Source of the DNA: JALZEG01 sp046263255
GTDB taxonomy: Bacteria; Actinomycetota; CADDZG01; WHSQ01
Length of the DNA: 64,000 nucleotides
Assembly (NCBI GenBank): GCA_046263255.1
Contig: JBHELD010000040.1
Span: 1 to 64,000 of the forward strand
Direction of reading: 5' to 3'
This document shows, one piece after another, positions 17,482 to 26,372 of this stretch. Numbering within the stretch: position 1 is the stretch's first letter; each line of letters opens with the position of its first letter. The notes under the pieces are model-generated. The model saw only the letters and a program-made list of their open reading frames with translations. It ran no database searches and was not told where the DNA came from. The position numbers and the translations under genes were made by a program.

Positions 17482-18015
17482 GTGAAGACGGCGGCCCCCC
17501 TCGAGGACATCGTCCTCCTCGACCATCGCGAGCGCGCGGTCCGGCTCGGCGATCTGTGGCGCGACCGGCCCGTCGCGCTCGTCTGGCTCCGGCACTACGG
17601 CTGAACGTTCTGCCGCCAGCACGTCGCGCAGTTGCGTGACCGGTACGACGAGTTCGCAGCCAGGGACGCCGAGGTCGCCGCGATCGGCATGGGCCTCACG
17701 GCGATGGCCGCCGACTTCAAGGAGAAGCAGAAGATCCCGTTCCCGCTGCTCGTCGACCGGCGGCGCGAGACCTATCAGGCGTTCGAGCTCCAACGGGGCA
17801 AGCTGCTCGAGCTCGTCGGGCCGAAGCAGGTCGTCCGCGGCGTGAAGAACGTCCTCACCGGCAATCCACAGGGGCGACCGGCCCCCAAGCAGGACGTCCT
17901 CCAGCTCGGCGGCGCCATGGTGATCGGCGCCGGCGGCGACGTCCTCTACACGCACCGGGCGAGGAGCTCCGACGACAACGCGAGCGCCGACGAGCTCCTC
18001 GCGGCGCTGCCTTGA
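17482..18015 (+). CDS. Selenoprotein: peroxiredoxin-like (AhpC/TSA, PRX-like 2 type), Sec encoded by TGA at 17602
   Basis: Read through the in-frame TGA (17602-17604), the frame gives 177 residues. An N-terminal thioredoxin-fold strand WLRHYG leads to U41-T-F-C44-R, then a complete PRX-like domain (LRDRYDEFAARDAEVAAIGMG, IPFPLLVDRRRETYQAFEL, VLQLGGAMVIGAGGDVLYTHR). Family members usually have CxxC here (HFGCPFCRE). The sequence on both sides of the TGA is in one frame and uninterrupted, which argues against a pseudogene. It probably reduces peroxides or protein disulfides in the cytosol. The start is GTG; a GAGGAGG lies ~14 bases upstream, a little far. Confidence 0.85.
17605..17640 (+). promoter_or_regulatory. 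Candidate bacterial SECIS hairpin
   Basis: Directly after the TGA the message can fold a 7-bp stem (17623-17629 with 17634-17640, one G-U pair) with loop AGUU. The loop begins 25 nt after UGA and has G at its second position. Both agree with the bacterial SECIS rules (apical loop 16-37 nt from UGA, G in the first two loop bases). Confidence 0.6.
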
Positions 18016-18173
18016 AGTACGTCCCCGTCGTCGCGTTGCTGCTCGCGCTCGTGGCGGTGATGGGGGGCATGGGCAGCGAGAGCTTCAAGGCGACGCGGTC
18101 GATGGTCCTCACGATCCTCGTGCTGCTCGCCGGCGCGGTCGTGTTCGGGCTCGTGCTGAAGCGCACGCTGTAG
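18012..18173 (+). CDS. Small two-helix membrane protein (53 aa)
   Basis: Starts TTG overlapping the TGA stop of the selenoprotein (TTGA), so it is probably translationally coupled. It has two hydrophobic helices, residues 4-20 (VPVVALLLALVAVMGG) and 31-50 (MVLTILVLLAGAVVFGLVL), with a polar hairpin between and a basic end (KRTL). No family recognised; a membrane partner for the selenoprotein is possible but unproven. Confidence 0.6.
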   Translation: MKYVPVVALLLALVAVMGGMGSESFKATRSMVLTILVLLAGAVVFGLVLKRTL

Positions 18174-18181
18174 CCGCAGCC

Positions 18182-20809
18182 CTATCCGTAGATCACCCGC
18201 TCCGCGACCGCGCGCGCCCGGCGCGTCAGCCGCAGGTAGTCCTCCTCCAGCTCCTGCCGCGGCTGGTCCGTGTACCCCATCGCCACCCCCAGCGCCTCTA
18301 GCTCCTCCGGCTTCGCCGGAAGCGCGTCCCGCGGGCGTCCCGCGAGGAAGAACATGCGGTTGCGCGCCCTCATCAGGAAGCGGTAAGCCTCGCCGAGCCG
18401 GAGCGCCTCCGAGTCCGTCAGCAGGCCTTCGCGCCAGCAAGCATCAAGGGCCTCCAGGGTCGGCGTCACCTGCAGGTCCTCGCGCTCGTGCGCGTGCTGG
18501 AGCTGAAGGAGCTGAACGGCGAAGTCGACGTCGGCGAGGCCGCCGGGGCCGAACTTCAGATGGCGGCGCGGCTCGGTTCCCCGCGGCACGCGCTCGCGCT
18601 CGATCCGCGCCTTCAGGTGCCGGATCTCGGTGAGCGCGTCGGGCGCGAGCTTCGCCGGGTACGCGTATGTCCTCGTCTGCGCGACTAGCCGCCCGCCGAG
18701 CTCCGGGTCCCCCGCGGAGGCGCGCGCCTTCAGCAGCGCGAGATGCTCCCACGGCCTGCTCCAGCGCTCGTAGTACTCGAGGTACGACTCGACCGAACGG
18801 ACCAGCGGGCCCGCCTTCCCTTCGGGCCGCAGCGCGGGGTCCACCCGGAACGCCTGGCCCTCCGGAGTGATCTCGCCGACCGACCGCATCAGCTCTTCCG
18901 CCGCCCTCTCGGCGCGCGCGGGATCGTCGTCGTGTAGGAACATCACGTCGACGTCCGACGAATAGCTCAGCTCGCGGCCCCCGAGCTTCCCCATCCCGAC
19001 GACGGCGAGCCGGACGTCCAGGTCGTCGAGCGCCGCCTCCAGGCACGCGTCGGCGAGATCGGCGAGCCCCGCGCCGACCTCGTCTACCGGCACGCCGCGT
19101 GTGACGTCGCCGACCGCGACGCGCAGCATCTCGCGTCTCTTGAACCGGCGCAGCCCGTCCCGGCGCGCCGCGGGCTCGCGCCACGCGAGCGACGCCCGCG
19201 CCTCGTGGACCAGACGCTCGCGCGGCTTGGGACGAGGGTCCTCGCGCGGGTCGACGACGAGCGCGAGCTCGTCGGGCACCTGCATCAGCACGTCGGAGAG
19301 GAGCCGGCCGCTGCCGAGCACGCTCGCCAGGTCGTGCACTGCAGGCGGGTTGTCCCGCAGCGCGTTCAGCGCCTCGAGACGGTTTCCCAGAGCCTCGCCC
19401 AGCGTCAGGAACCCGAACAGCCCGGCGTCCGGGAGCGGCGTCGTCGTGAGCGAGCGCAGCAAGGCGGGGGTGAGGACCTTGAACAGGCGCGCCCGGCGCG
19501 TCCCGCCGGACACCAGCCCGCCGAGCGTACGGGCCGCCCGGTCGACGTCGCGGAAGCCCAGGACGCGCAGCCTCTCGCGCAGCGCCTCCTCGGGAAGACG
19601 CGCCCCGATGCCGTCCGCGAGCGACTCGATCATCGGCCGGTAGAACAGCTTCTCGAAGCGCGCGCGCACGTCGCCCAGGACGCCGCGGTGGTAGCTCTCG
19701 AAGCGCTCGATCGCGCTCTCCGCCGGCGAGTCCTTGAACCCCATGACGCGCGCGAGCCGCGCCCGGTCGTCCTCGCCCGGCGGCAGGTGGTGGACCTGCC
19801 GCTCCTGCCACAGCTGGAGCCGGTGCTCGACGCCGCGCAGCCAGCGGTACGCGACCGCGAGCCCCGCGCCGTCGTCGTCCGCCATGTACCCGCCGTCGAC
19901 GAGCGCCGCGAGCGCGTCCAGCGTCGCCCGAGGCCGCACGCTGTCGTCGGCGCCGCCGTGGACGAGCTGCAGCAGCTGGACGGAGAACTCGATGTCGCGG
20001 ATGCCGCCGGGGCCGAGCTTCACGTCGTCGGCGTCGCGGCTCCTCCCGCGTCGGATCGACCTCTGCGCGTGCTCCTCGACCCGCGCCTTCATCTTGCGGA
20101 CGCTCGCGACGCGCTCGCTCGACACCTCCGCGGGGAACACGAGCGGGCGCGTGGCCTCCACCAGCGCGGCGCCGGTCGCCCCGGCCCCCGCCGCGTGCCG
20201 CGCCTTGATCAGGGCCTGGTACTCCCATGGCTTCGCCCAGCGCCGGTAGTACTCCACGTATCCGTCGAGCGACCGGACGAGCGCGCCGCTCCGGCCCTCC
20301 GGGCGCAGGTTGGTGTCGATCCGGAACGCCTGACCGTCGGGAGCGAACTCGCCGAGCTCCTGAAGGAGCCTCTCCGCGTACGGGTTCGCCGCGACCGGAT
20401 CTCCGGCGGAGACGAACATGACGTCGATGTCCGACGCGTAGTTGAGCTCGCGCGCTCCGAGCTTCCCCATCGCGATCACCGCGAGCTCGTCCGCCCCGCC
20501 GAGCGCCTCCAGGGACGCGGCAAGGCAGGCGTCGGCGAGGTCGGCGAGCGCGCGCCCGACCTCCTCGAGCGCGATCTCCCCGCGCAGGTCGCGAGCCGCG
20601 ATCTCGAGCAGCCGCAGGCGCTTGAAACGACGGAGCTCGCCCGCGCCCGCCGAGCGCGCGGCACGGGCAAGCGCGACGTAGGCGTCGTGCTCGGGCAACG
20701 GACCCGTCGCGGCGAGCACCTCGGCGGCGTCGTCCAGGACCTCGGCGAGCGACCTGCTCGCGCCCCGCACCGCTGCGGCGCGCTCGGCTCCCAGGAGGTC
20801 GGCGTCCAT
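18182..20809 (-). CDS. glnE: Glutamine synthetase adenylyltransferase/adenylyl-removing enzyme
   Basis: An 875-aa bifunctional enzyme. There are two GlnE nucleotidyltransferase domains, one near the N terminus with GKLGARELNYASDIDVMF (about 115) and one near 600 with GKLGGRELSYSSDVDVMF. Each is followed by a helical domain containing the conserved KFGPGG / KLGPGG loop. It transfers AMP to, and removes it from, the GS tyrosine. Length is a little short for the family (usually 940-1000), mostly at the N terminus. It is convergent with glnA and its neighbours. Confidence 0.96.
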   Translation of the reverse strand: MDADLLGAERAAAVRGASRSLAEVLDDAAEVLAATGPLPEHDAYVALARAARSAGAGELRRFKRLRLLEIAARDLRGEIALEEVGRALADLADACLAASLEALGGADELAVIAMGKLGARELNYASDIDVMFVSAGDPVAANPYAERLLQELGEFAPDGQAFRIDTNLRPEGRSGALVRSLDGYVEYYRRWAKPWEYQALIKARHAAGAGATGAALVEATRPLVFPAEVSSERVASVRKMKARVEEHAQRSIRRGRSRDADDVKLGPGGIRDIEFSVQLLQLVHGGADDSVRPRATLDALAALVDGGYMADDDGAGLAVAYRWLRGVEHRLQLWQERQVHHLPPGEDDRARLARVMGFKDSPAESAIERFESYHRGVLGDVRARFEKLFYRPMIESLADGIGARLPEEALRERLRVLGFRDVDRAARTLGGLVSGGTRRARLFKVLTPALLRSLTTTPLPDAGLFGFLTLGEALGNRLEALNALRDNPPAVHDLASVLGSGRLLSDVLMQVPDELALVVDPREDPRPKPRERLVHEARASLAWREPAARRDGLRRFKRREMLRVAVGDVTRGVPVDEVGAGLADLADACLEAALDDLDVRLAVVGMGKLGGRELSYSSDVDVMFLHDDDPARAERAAEELMRSVGEITPEGQAFRVDPALRPEGKAGPLVRSVESYLEYYERWSRPWEHLALLKARASAGDPELGGRLVAQTRTYAYPAKLAPDALTEIRHLKARIERERVPRGTEPRRHLKFGPGGLADVDFAVQLLQLQHAHEREDLQVTPTLEALDACWREGLLTDSEALRLGEAYRFLMRARNRMFFLAGRPRDALPAKPEELEALGVAMGYTDQPRQELEEDYLRLTRRARAVAERVIYG

Positions 20810-20914
20810 GACCGCGCGAGCCTAATCGCCGGTCCCCGGCCGATCCCTTTTCGACAAGGCTTGCCCGGAACGGTCCTGAAGGGTCTTTCGGAGTCGTCGC
20901 GTCGCCGAGAATTC

Positions 20915-21958
20915 CTACGACCCGCTGGTGCGGGAAGAAGACGCCGTGAGAATCAGGTCGTCCAACCGATCCAGGCGGCGCACGACGTGGTCGCGGTAAT
21001 AGCCCTGCTCCCTCGGCACGGCGGGATCGACCTTGCCGGCGACATCGGCGTCGATGCGACGTACCCAACGCTCGACCCACCAGAGCGCGGAACCGAGCAG
21101 TGTCACAGGCTCCCACCAGGTGACGCGGTCGGCTACTTCGGCTAGCTGCGGCAGGCCGCGGATGCTCTCTCGATACCCGCGCCAGAAGGCGTCCCGGTGG
21201 GGTGGAGCGAGACCATTCTGATCGAACGTGTACGCGATCTCGTCGGCGGGATCGCCGAGCCGGGTATATTCCCAATCGATCAGTACAGGGTCCGGCCCCC
21301 ACAGGATGTTCCCCGGACCGATGTCACCATGGAGCAGCGCGAGTGGCTCGGCGGTTCGGAAGCTCTCGGCGTCTCGCCACTCTTCCAGGCTTCTCACCAG
21401 CAAGCCGGCGGCAACGGTCACGCGAGCTTGTATCGGGGCAGGCAGACGATCGCGAACCCAGGTCAGCCGGGACGTGATCGACTGCAGTCGGCCTTCGGCG
21501 TAGGAAGCGATGTCGTCGGCCGTCGTCAGCCCTGCCGCCACATCGTCGACGGGGCGGCCATGAACCCACCCCACGGCGGATCCCAATCGCTCGAGGCCCG
21601 CCGGCGGTACGGAGCTGAGCTCACGGGGGTCGCCTCGGACGAACGCCATGCACATGGCCGGCGTCTCGAACCATGCGCTTGTGGCGCTGAAGTCATACAG
21701 CAACGGCGCAGCAACGCCGTCGACCTGCTTGAGCACCCTGGCCTCTCGCTCAGCCTGAGCGCAATCGGCCAAGTCGCCACTGTAGGAGACCCTGACTACG
21801 ACGTGCTTCGCGCCGCTTGTTGCATCGAGATACGAGACCTTGTAGACCGCGTGGCGGTTACCGTGTTCGAAGCGGCTCACTGCCGTGACGTGATCGGGAG
21901 GGCAACCGACGGTATGAGAGGCATACCCTCGCACTGCCGCGAGAAGGCTGCTTTCCAC
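20915..21958 (-). CDS. APH/choline kinase-like phosphotransferase
   Basis: An aminoglycoside-phosphotransferase-fold kinase. N-lobe: FEHGNRHAVYKVSYL and VVVRVSYSG (ATP Lys replaced by Arg at this point). Catalytic loop: ALLHGDIGPGNILW, a Brenner-type HGD...N motif, then the metal-binding DWEYTRLGDPADEIAY. The substrate could be a sugar, an aminocyclitol or an amino alcohol. The frame is open to an ATG at 22087, but that would sit 12 bases from a divergent start; GTG at 21958 (347 aa) leaves room for promoters. It forms one edge of the biosynthetic block. Confidence 0.8.
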   Translation of the reverse strand: MESSLLAAVRGYASHTVGCPPDHVTAVSRFEHGNRHAVYKVSYLDATSGAKHVVVRVSYSGDLADCAQAEREARVLKQVDGVAAPLLYDFSATSAWFETPAMCMAFVRGDPRELSSVPPAGLERLGSAVGWVHGRPVDDVAAGLTTADDIASYAEGRLQSITSRLTWVRDRLPAPIQARVTVAAGLLVRSLEEWRDAESFRTAEPLALLHGDIGPGNILWGPDPVLIDWEYTRLGDPADEIAYTFDQNGLAPPHRDAFWRGYRESIRGLPQLAEVADRVTWWEPVTLLGSALWWVERWVRRIDADVAGKVDPAVPREQGYYRDHVVRRLDRLDDLILTASSSRTSGS

Positions 21959-22098
21959 CGCCGCAGTATATGGGGACGCCTGAATAGCGAACTTTGCTGT
22001 CTCTTCTGTCGCGGAGTAAACGTGCAGACTGCGGCCCGTCAAGCGAGCCTGCCGGCACCGCACCCTGGGCGCGCCGCTTAACGGCATAGACTGACGCC

Positions 22099-22824
22099 GT
22101 GTTGACGCCGGAAGCGCTTGCAGACGTCTCTGTCATCATCCAGGCCGGGGGCGAGGGGACCAGGTTGCAGCCGGCGACCAACGCGACGCCGAAGGCGATG
22201 CTGCGCGTGGGCGGTATGCCCATCATCGAGCGGCTGCTCAGGCATCTCGTCACCCACGGGCTCCGCAGCTTCACCGTCGTTACGCGGCACCTGGGAACCG
22301 TGATCGAGTCCTACGTCGGTTCGCTTCACATCGAAGGAGCTCGGATCGCGTTCCTTCGCGAGCACCAGCCGCTTGGTAACGCGGGCGCGCTACGGCTGGT
22401 CCGGGAGACCACCTCTCCAACTCTGCTCGCTTTCGCGGACCTGGTCACCGATCTGGACCCGTCGGAGCTATTGCGGTTTCACACGCGATGTGGCGGCGAT
22501 CTCACGTTGGCGTCGCACTGGGACACGCACAGGCTGCAGTTCGGTGAGCTCGCCGTGGAGGGCGACTGCGTCGTCGGGTACGAGGAGAAACCGTTGAAGC
22601 GATTCCGCATCTGCAGCGGAGTCGCGGTCATCGCGCCGCGCCTGCTTGAGTTCGTTCGCGACGGTACCGGTCCGCTGGGCATCGTCGATGTCGCCAACAA
22701 GGCGCTCGCCTCCGGCTTTGACGTGCGCCACTGGGAGCACCAGTCGCGGTGGTTCGACATCAACTCGGAGGAGCAGCTTCACGCTGCGGACCTGGAGTTC
22801 GCACCCGTCAAGGGACGCGGGTAG
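22099..22824 (+). CDS. Sugar-1-phosphate nucleotidyltransferase
   Basis: A 241-aa NTP_transferase domain protein. It has the signature AGGEGTRLQPATNATPKAML (activation loop G-G-x-G-T-R-L and PK), QPLGNAGALRLV and FADLVTDLD, and ends at WFDINSEEQL. It would activate a sugar- or cyclitol-1-phosphate to an NDP form and most resembles HddC/mannose-1-phosphate guanylyltransferase-type enzymes. The base specificity is not readable. It is eight bases upstream of the PLP enzyme and divergent from the APH-like kinase. Confidence 0.88.
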   Translation: MLTPEALADVSVIIQAGGEGTRLQPATNATPKAMLRVGGMPIIERLLRHLVTHGLRSFTVVTRHLGTVIESYVGSLHIEGARIAFLREHQPLGNAGALRLVRETTSPTLLAFADLVTDLDPSELLRFHTRCGGDLTLASHWDTHRLQFGELAVEGDCVVGYEEKPLKRFRICSGVAVIAPRLLEFVRDGTGPLGIVDVANKALASGFDVRHWEHQSRWFDINSEEQLHAADLEFAPVKGRG

Positions 22825-22832
22825 ATTGCCAC

Positions 22833-23924
22833 ATGCTCAAACGCGAGACGCGCCTCGTGATGCCGGGCCAAGGCTCCCTATCCACGCCGGTGGACCGGTC
22901 GACGGCGGCCGCGTACGCTCAGGGTGAGCGGGTCAGGTACTACTACCAGCGCCACGGTCATAGCGTCGGCGACATCGCGGAGGACCTGCTCGGCGAGCTC
23001 GACGGCGGCAACGCGTTGCTGTTTCCGTCGGGCATGGCCGCAGTCGCGTCCGTCTTCCTCACATACCTCAGGTCCGGTAGCCGCGTAGCGATCTCCGACG
23101 ACGCGTATTACGGCGTCATCCGGCTGGGTGAGGTGCTCGACCGGTGGGGAGTCGAGTTCTTCTTGTTCGATCCCATGACCGGTGACGTACCCGACGGAGT
23201 CGACATGGTCTGGCTCGAGGTGCCCTCGAGCTCGCGGCTGCGGTTCCCGGACGTGCGCGGGATCGCCACCAAGGCGCACGCACAGGGTGCGCTCGTGGCA
23301 GTGGACGCAACCGTCGCCACACCGATGTTGTACAGACCCATCGAGGACGGTGCGGACCTGACCGTGCACAGCGCGACCAAGACGCTCGCGGGTCACTCCG
23401 ACGTACTGACGGGAGTGGTCGTCTGCCGCGACGGCGAGCTCGCGGCATCCCTGGACAGGTTCAGGATCTATGCAGGCGTCGTGGCGGCGCCCGACCCGGT
23501 GTGGCTTCTTCTACGGGGGCTCAAGACGCTTGCCGTGCGCATCGAGCGCCAGTCCGCGACGGCGCTCGAGCTCGCGCGGCGACTGTCCGAGCATCCAATT
23601 GTGACCGCCGTCTACTACCCGGGCATCGGCGACGAGCTCGCGAGCGCGCGCATGGAGGCGTTCGGTTGCCTGGTGTCGTTTGAGCTGCGAGGTGGCGTCG
23701 AGGCGGCCCAGGCGGTTGAGCAGGCGACGGATATCTTCGTGAACGCAACGAGCTTCGGGGGATGCGAATCGTTGATCGAGTCCCGTTACCGTTGGGAGCA
23801 AGGCCGGATGCCGGAGTCCCTCGTTCGGATCAGCGTCGGCCTCGAGCACGTCGACGACCTCTGGAAGGATCTCGGCCAGGCCCTCCAGCTGGCGGAGAAG
23901 ATCGCGGTCGAGAACGAAAACTAG
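22833..23924 (+). CDS. Cys/Met-metabolism-type PLP-dependent enzyme
   Basis: A 363-aa fold-type I PLP enzyme of the cystathionine gamma-synthase group. It has YYYQRHGHSVGDIAEDLLGEL (phosphate-binding Tyr region), FPSGMAAVASVFL, VAVDATVATPMLYRP and the Schiff-base Lys in HSATKTLAGHSDVLTG. Family members make or break C-S or C-gamma bonds on amino acids. In this setting it may install a side chain or process an amino-acid donor. ATG 22833 fits family length; the frame is open further upstream over the previous gene. Confidence 0.88.
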   Translation: MLKRETRLVMPGQGSLSTPVDRSTAAAYAQGERVRYYYQRHGHSVGDIAEDLLGELDGGNALLFPSGMAAVASVFLTYLRSGSRVAISDDAYYGVIRLGEVLDRWGVEFFLFDPMTGDVPDGVDMVWLEVPSSSRLRFPDVRGIATKAHAQGALVAVDATVATPMLYRPIEDGADLTVHSATKTLAGHSDVLTGVVVCRDGELAASLDRFRIYAGVVAAPDPVWLLLRGLKTLAVRIERQSATALELARRLSEHPIVTAVYYPGIGDELASARMEAFGCLVSFELRGGVEAAQAVEQATDIFVNATSFGGCESLIESRYRWEQGRMPESLVRISVGLEHVDDLWKDLGQALQLAEKIAVENEN

Positions 23925-23955
23925 TTCGTCTAGCACCCCTCGGTAGCATCGGTGT

Positions 23956-24933
23956 TCACGAGCTCCCCGCACGGCGAGAGAAGGGGAACGCCTGAATCAC
24001 CCCCGCGACGTCTCGTGAGCCTGCCCGCACCGCGTCTGCAAACATGGACACGAGCTCGAGGGTCGTTCGGGAGATCGGTGCGAGCTCGACGGCCTCTTCG
24101 ACGACGTGTCCCAGCGCGGTGCGCAGGACCTCGTGCCCACCGACAAGGAGGGAACCGTTCGTCCGGACTCGGAGAGGTGTCGACAGGTGCGCCCGATCGG
24201 CGACGGCGCCGATGCCGACCGCGAGCTCGACCGCAGCATCGTGCACGATCGCGAGCGCAACCTCGTCGCCGGCGGTGGCGGCCTCGAGAACTTGAGCCGC
24301 GAAGGACGCAACGAATGCCTTGACGTCGTCGCGCCCGTTCACCGCTGCCGCGAGGCCGTCGACAGACCCTACCCACTGCAGCGCGGCCGCCGTGAGATTT
24401 GTCGGAGGGCCGCGTCCGTCGGCTGCTCGCACGACGGCTCGCATCCCACGGAGCCCGATGTCGAACCCCCCACCCTCGTCCGACAGCAAGTACTCGCGCC
24501 CGGATGCTCGTGCCACGGTGCCGTCGGGGCCTCGGGCGACGAAGCTCGTCCCTGTGCCGCAGACCACGACGACGAGCTCGCCTGCCTGATCGAGCAGCAG
24601 CGGCGCTACGTCGTTCGTAATGATCCATTCGACGCCAGAGAGGCCGGGCACGCCCGCCGCCGATCTCTGTGCCGCCCGCGAAAACTCGTCGAGCGAGGCA
24701 TCGTCCAAGATTCCGGACATGGCGAGGCACGCGGTGCGGATGGTCGTTCCCTCCGGCCGCATCGATGCGGCCTGTCGAAGCGCCGTACTCAGGTGACGGA
24801 CTGCGGAGGTCGTGCCGACGCTGTAATGGTTGGCGGAAGGCCCTTCCGCCATGAAGAGGACACGGCCGGCACTCGCCACTCCCACGCGCGTCGTCGAGCC
24901 GCCGCCGTCGACGACGAGGTCGACCTCACCCAC
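23956..24933 (-). CDS. BadF/BcrAD-type sugar (cyclitol) kinase
   Basis: A 325-aa ASKHA-fold protein of the BadF/BadG/N-acetylglucosamine kinase family. The phosphate-1 loop is LVVDGGGSTTRVGVA, phosphate-2 is VVVCGTGTSFVARG and the following GGGFDIG segment is typical of GlcNAc kinase-like members. The 4Fe-4S ligands of BadF-type activases are absent, so a small-molecule kinase is likely. The GTG start overlaps the GT20 gene by 8 bases. It is the last gene of the minus-strand operon. A cyclitol substrate is inferred from context. Confidence 0.82.
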   Translation of the reverse strand: MGEVDLVVDGGGSTTRVGVASAGRVLFMAEGPSANHYSVGTTSAVRHLSTALRQAASMRPEGTTIRTACLAMSGILDDASLDEFSRAAQRSAAGVPGLSGVEWIITNDVAPLLLDQAGELVVVVCGTGTSFVARGPDGTVARASGREYLLSDEGGGFDIGLRGMRAVVRAADGRGPPTNLTAAALQWVGSVDGLAAAVNGRDDVKAFVASFAAQVLEAATAGDEVALAIVHDAAVELAVGIGAVADRAHLSTPLRVRTNGSLLVGGHEVLRTALGHVVEEAVELAPISRTTLELVSMFADAVRAGSRDVAGVIQAFPFSRRAGSS

Positions 24934-26362
24934 GACACTCGAGAATCTCGCGCAACTGCGCGTCGACCCACCGAGGCAGTGAGTAGCCGGCGGCGACCTC
25001 GCGGCGCGCCTCGAACCGCTCCCTCGCCTCTTCGCCGTTCATGTCCACGGCGACCGCGAGCGCGCCCGCCAGCTCGCTGATGTCGAACGGGTTGATGATC
25101 GTGGCGACATCCCGCAGCGTCTCGGCCGCTCCGCACCCCTCGGAGAGCAGCAACCGGCAATCGCGCTCGTTGACGAGCGAGCCTTCGTATGCGGTGAGGT
25201 TCTGCCCGTCGAGGATGGAGTTGAGGACTATGACGTCTGCCCGCGCCAGCAGCCCCAGGGTGAGCGATACGTCGTCGTCTACGACGACGCGGATCATCTC
25301 GCTGCCGAGGGCTCGATTTCCCTCCGACGCCGCCTGCTGCGCGGCTTCGAGGTACGCGGCGTTCCCGGAGACGTACAGCCGGTTGGGATTCATCTTCACA
25401 ACGAGCCGCGCCTCGCGGACTCCCACGTGCTGCTCGGCGGCGGCAGCGAACGCTGCGATCGCGCGCGGCGCGTTCTTGATCGGATCGGTGCGCCCCGCGT
25501 GCAGCACGAGCTTCCGGTCGCCCACCCACCGCTCTAGCTCACCAAGGATGCGTGGTGGACGTGTCTCGAGCGATGCGGGACTGTAGCCTAGCGGCATCGC
25601 ACGCACGCTCGTGCGGCGGTCGCGGTAGAAGACGTCACCCGCGCTGCGGTCTACGCGCGCGCCGGGCACGTTGTCCTCGATGCAGGACAGCAGGTTGGAC
25701 GCCCACCTCTGAGCGAAGAAGCCGACGACGTCGGCGGCGAGGAGCCGCTCGAGCATCTCGGTTCTGACATGGGTCGGCATTACCCGCCAGCCGTCGGGAC
25801 TCGGCCACGGCAGGTGCGAGAACAACAGGATCCTCGGGCCGGCGCCGGCACGGTCGCGCAGGAAGCTGGGAACCGCCGATAGCTGGTAGTCGTGGACGAG
25901 GAAGACCGGGTCGGGGGAGCTCGCGGCGGCGTCCGCCAACGCCGACGCGAACTGCTCGTTGATCGAGAGGTAGGCGGCCCATCCCCGACGGATCTCGTCG
26001 CCGAAGCAAGGCACGCGCCACGTCTCCCAGAGCGAGTGGAGCGCATACCACAGCACGTCCGCTGTGAACCGGTACTGGAAGAGGTCGAACTCGGCCGGGT
26101 CGTGTTGCAGCAGGACGAGTCGCGATGGCTTCTCGCCTGGGAGCGCCGCGTCGAGACCGTCCGGATGCTCCCGAGCGACCTCGCGATCGGCGTCTGTCAT
26201 GGCGCTCGAGAACCAGTTGGTGCCGAGATAACGAGCCTGGTCGGCGACCACGCTGCCGGTTCCGCCCGGTGCGACGGCGGCGCGGCGCAAGGCACCGGTC
26301 ACGGAGTCGCGCTCGAACTCGAACGGAGCGCGCTTGGTAGCCATGAAGATGTCTGTGCTCAC
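24926..26362 (-). CDS. GT20 glycosyltransferase (trehalose-6-phosphate synthase / pseudo-glycosyltransferase-like)
   Basis: A 478-aa OtsA-family protein. HDYQL (157-161) matches the HDYHL motif and SHLPWPS matches the phosphate-acceptor loop. R291 and K296 in HAGRTDPIKN correspond to the NDP-phosphate-binding Arg/Lys. LDGQNLTAYE (385-393) replaces the usual DGMNLVAKE but keeps the ribose-binding Glu. No trehalose-phosphate phosphatase is nearby; instead it is embedded among cyclase, kinase and nucleotidyltransferase genes, the setting of VldE/ValL pseudo-glycosyltransferases. GTG 26362 is chosen because GAGGGGG lies about six bases upstream and it begins 10 bases after the preceding gene. Confidence 0.85.
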   Translation of the reverse strand: MSTDIFMATKRAPFEFERDSVTGALRRAAVAPGGTGSVVADQARYLGTNWFSSAMTDADREVAREHPDGLDAALPGEKPSRLVLLQHDPAEFDLFQYRFTADVLWYALHSLWETWRVPCFGDEIRRGWAAYLSINEQFASALADAAASSPDPVFLVHDYQLSAVPSFLRDRAGAGPRILLFSHLPWPSPDGWRVMPTHVRTEMLERLLAADVVGFFAQRWASNLLSCIEDNVPGARVDRSAGDVFYRDRRTSVRAMPLGYSPASLETRPPRILGELERWVGDRKLVLHAGRTDPIKNAPRAIAAFAAAAEQHVGVREARLVVKMNPNRLYVSGNAAYLEAAQQAASEGNRALGSEMIRVVVDDDVSLTLGLLARADVIVLNSILDGQNLTAYEGSLVNERDCRLLLSEGCGAAETLRDVATIINPFDISELAGALAVAVDMNGEEARERFEARREVAAGYSLPRWVDAQLREILECRG

Positions 26363-26372
26363 GTGGGCCCCC

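Noticed and set aside
17602..17604. Treating the TGA in the Prx-like gene as a nonsense mutation
   Set aside because: It falls precisely on the family's redox Cys, the rest of the frame is intact and a hairpin follows; a second gene in the window shows the same pattern.
24926..26362. Ordinary trehalose biosynthesis (OtsA with OtsB)
   Set aside because: No phosphatase gene and an altered DGMNL motif; the context is a cyclase operon.
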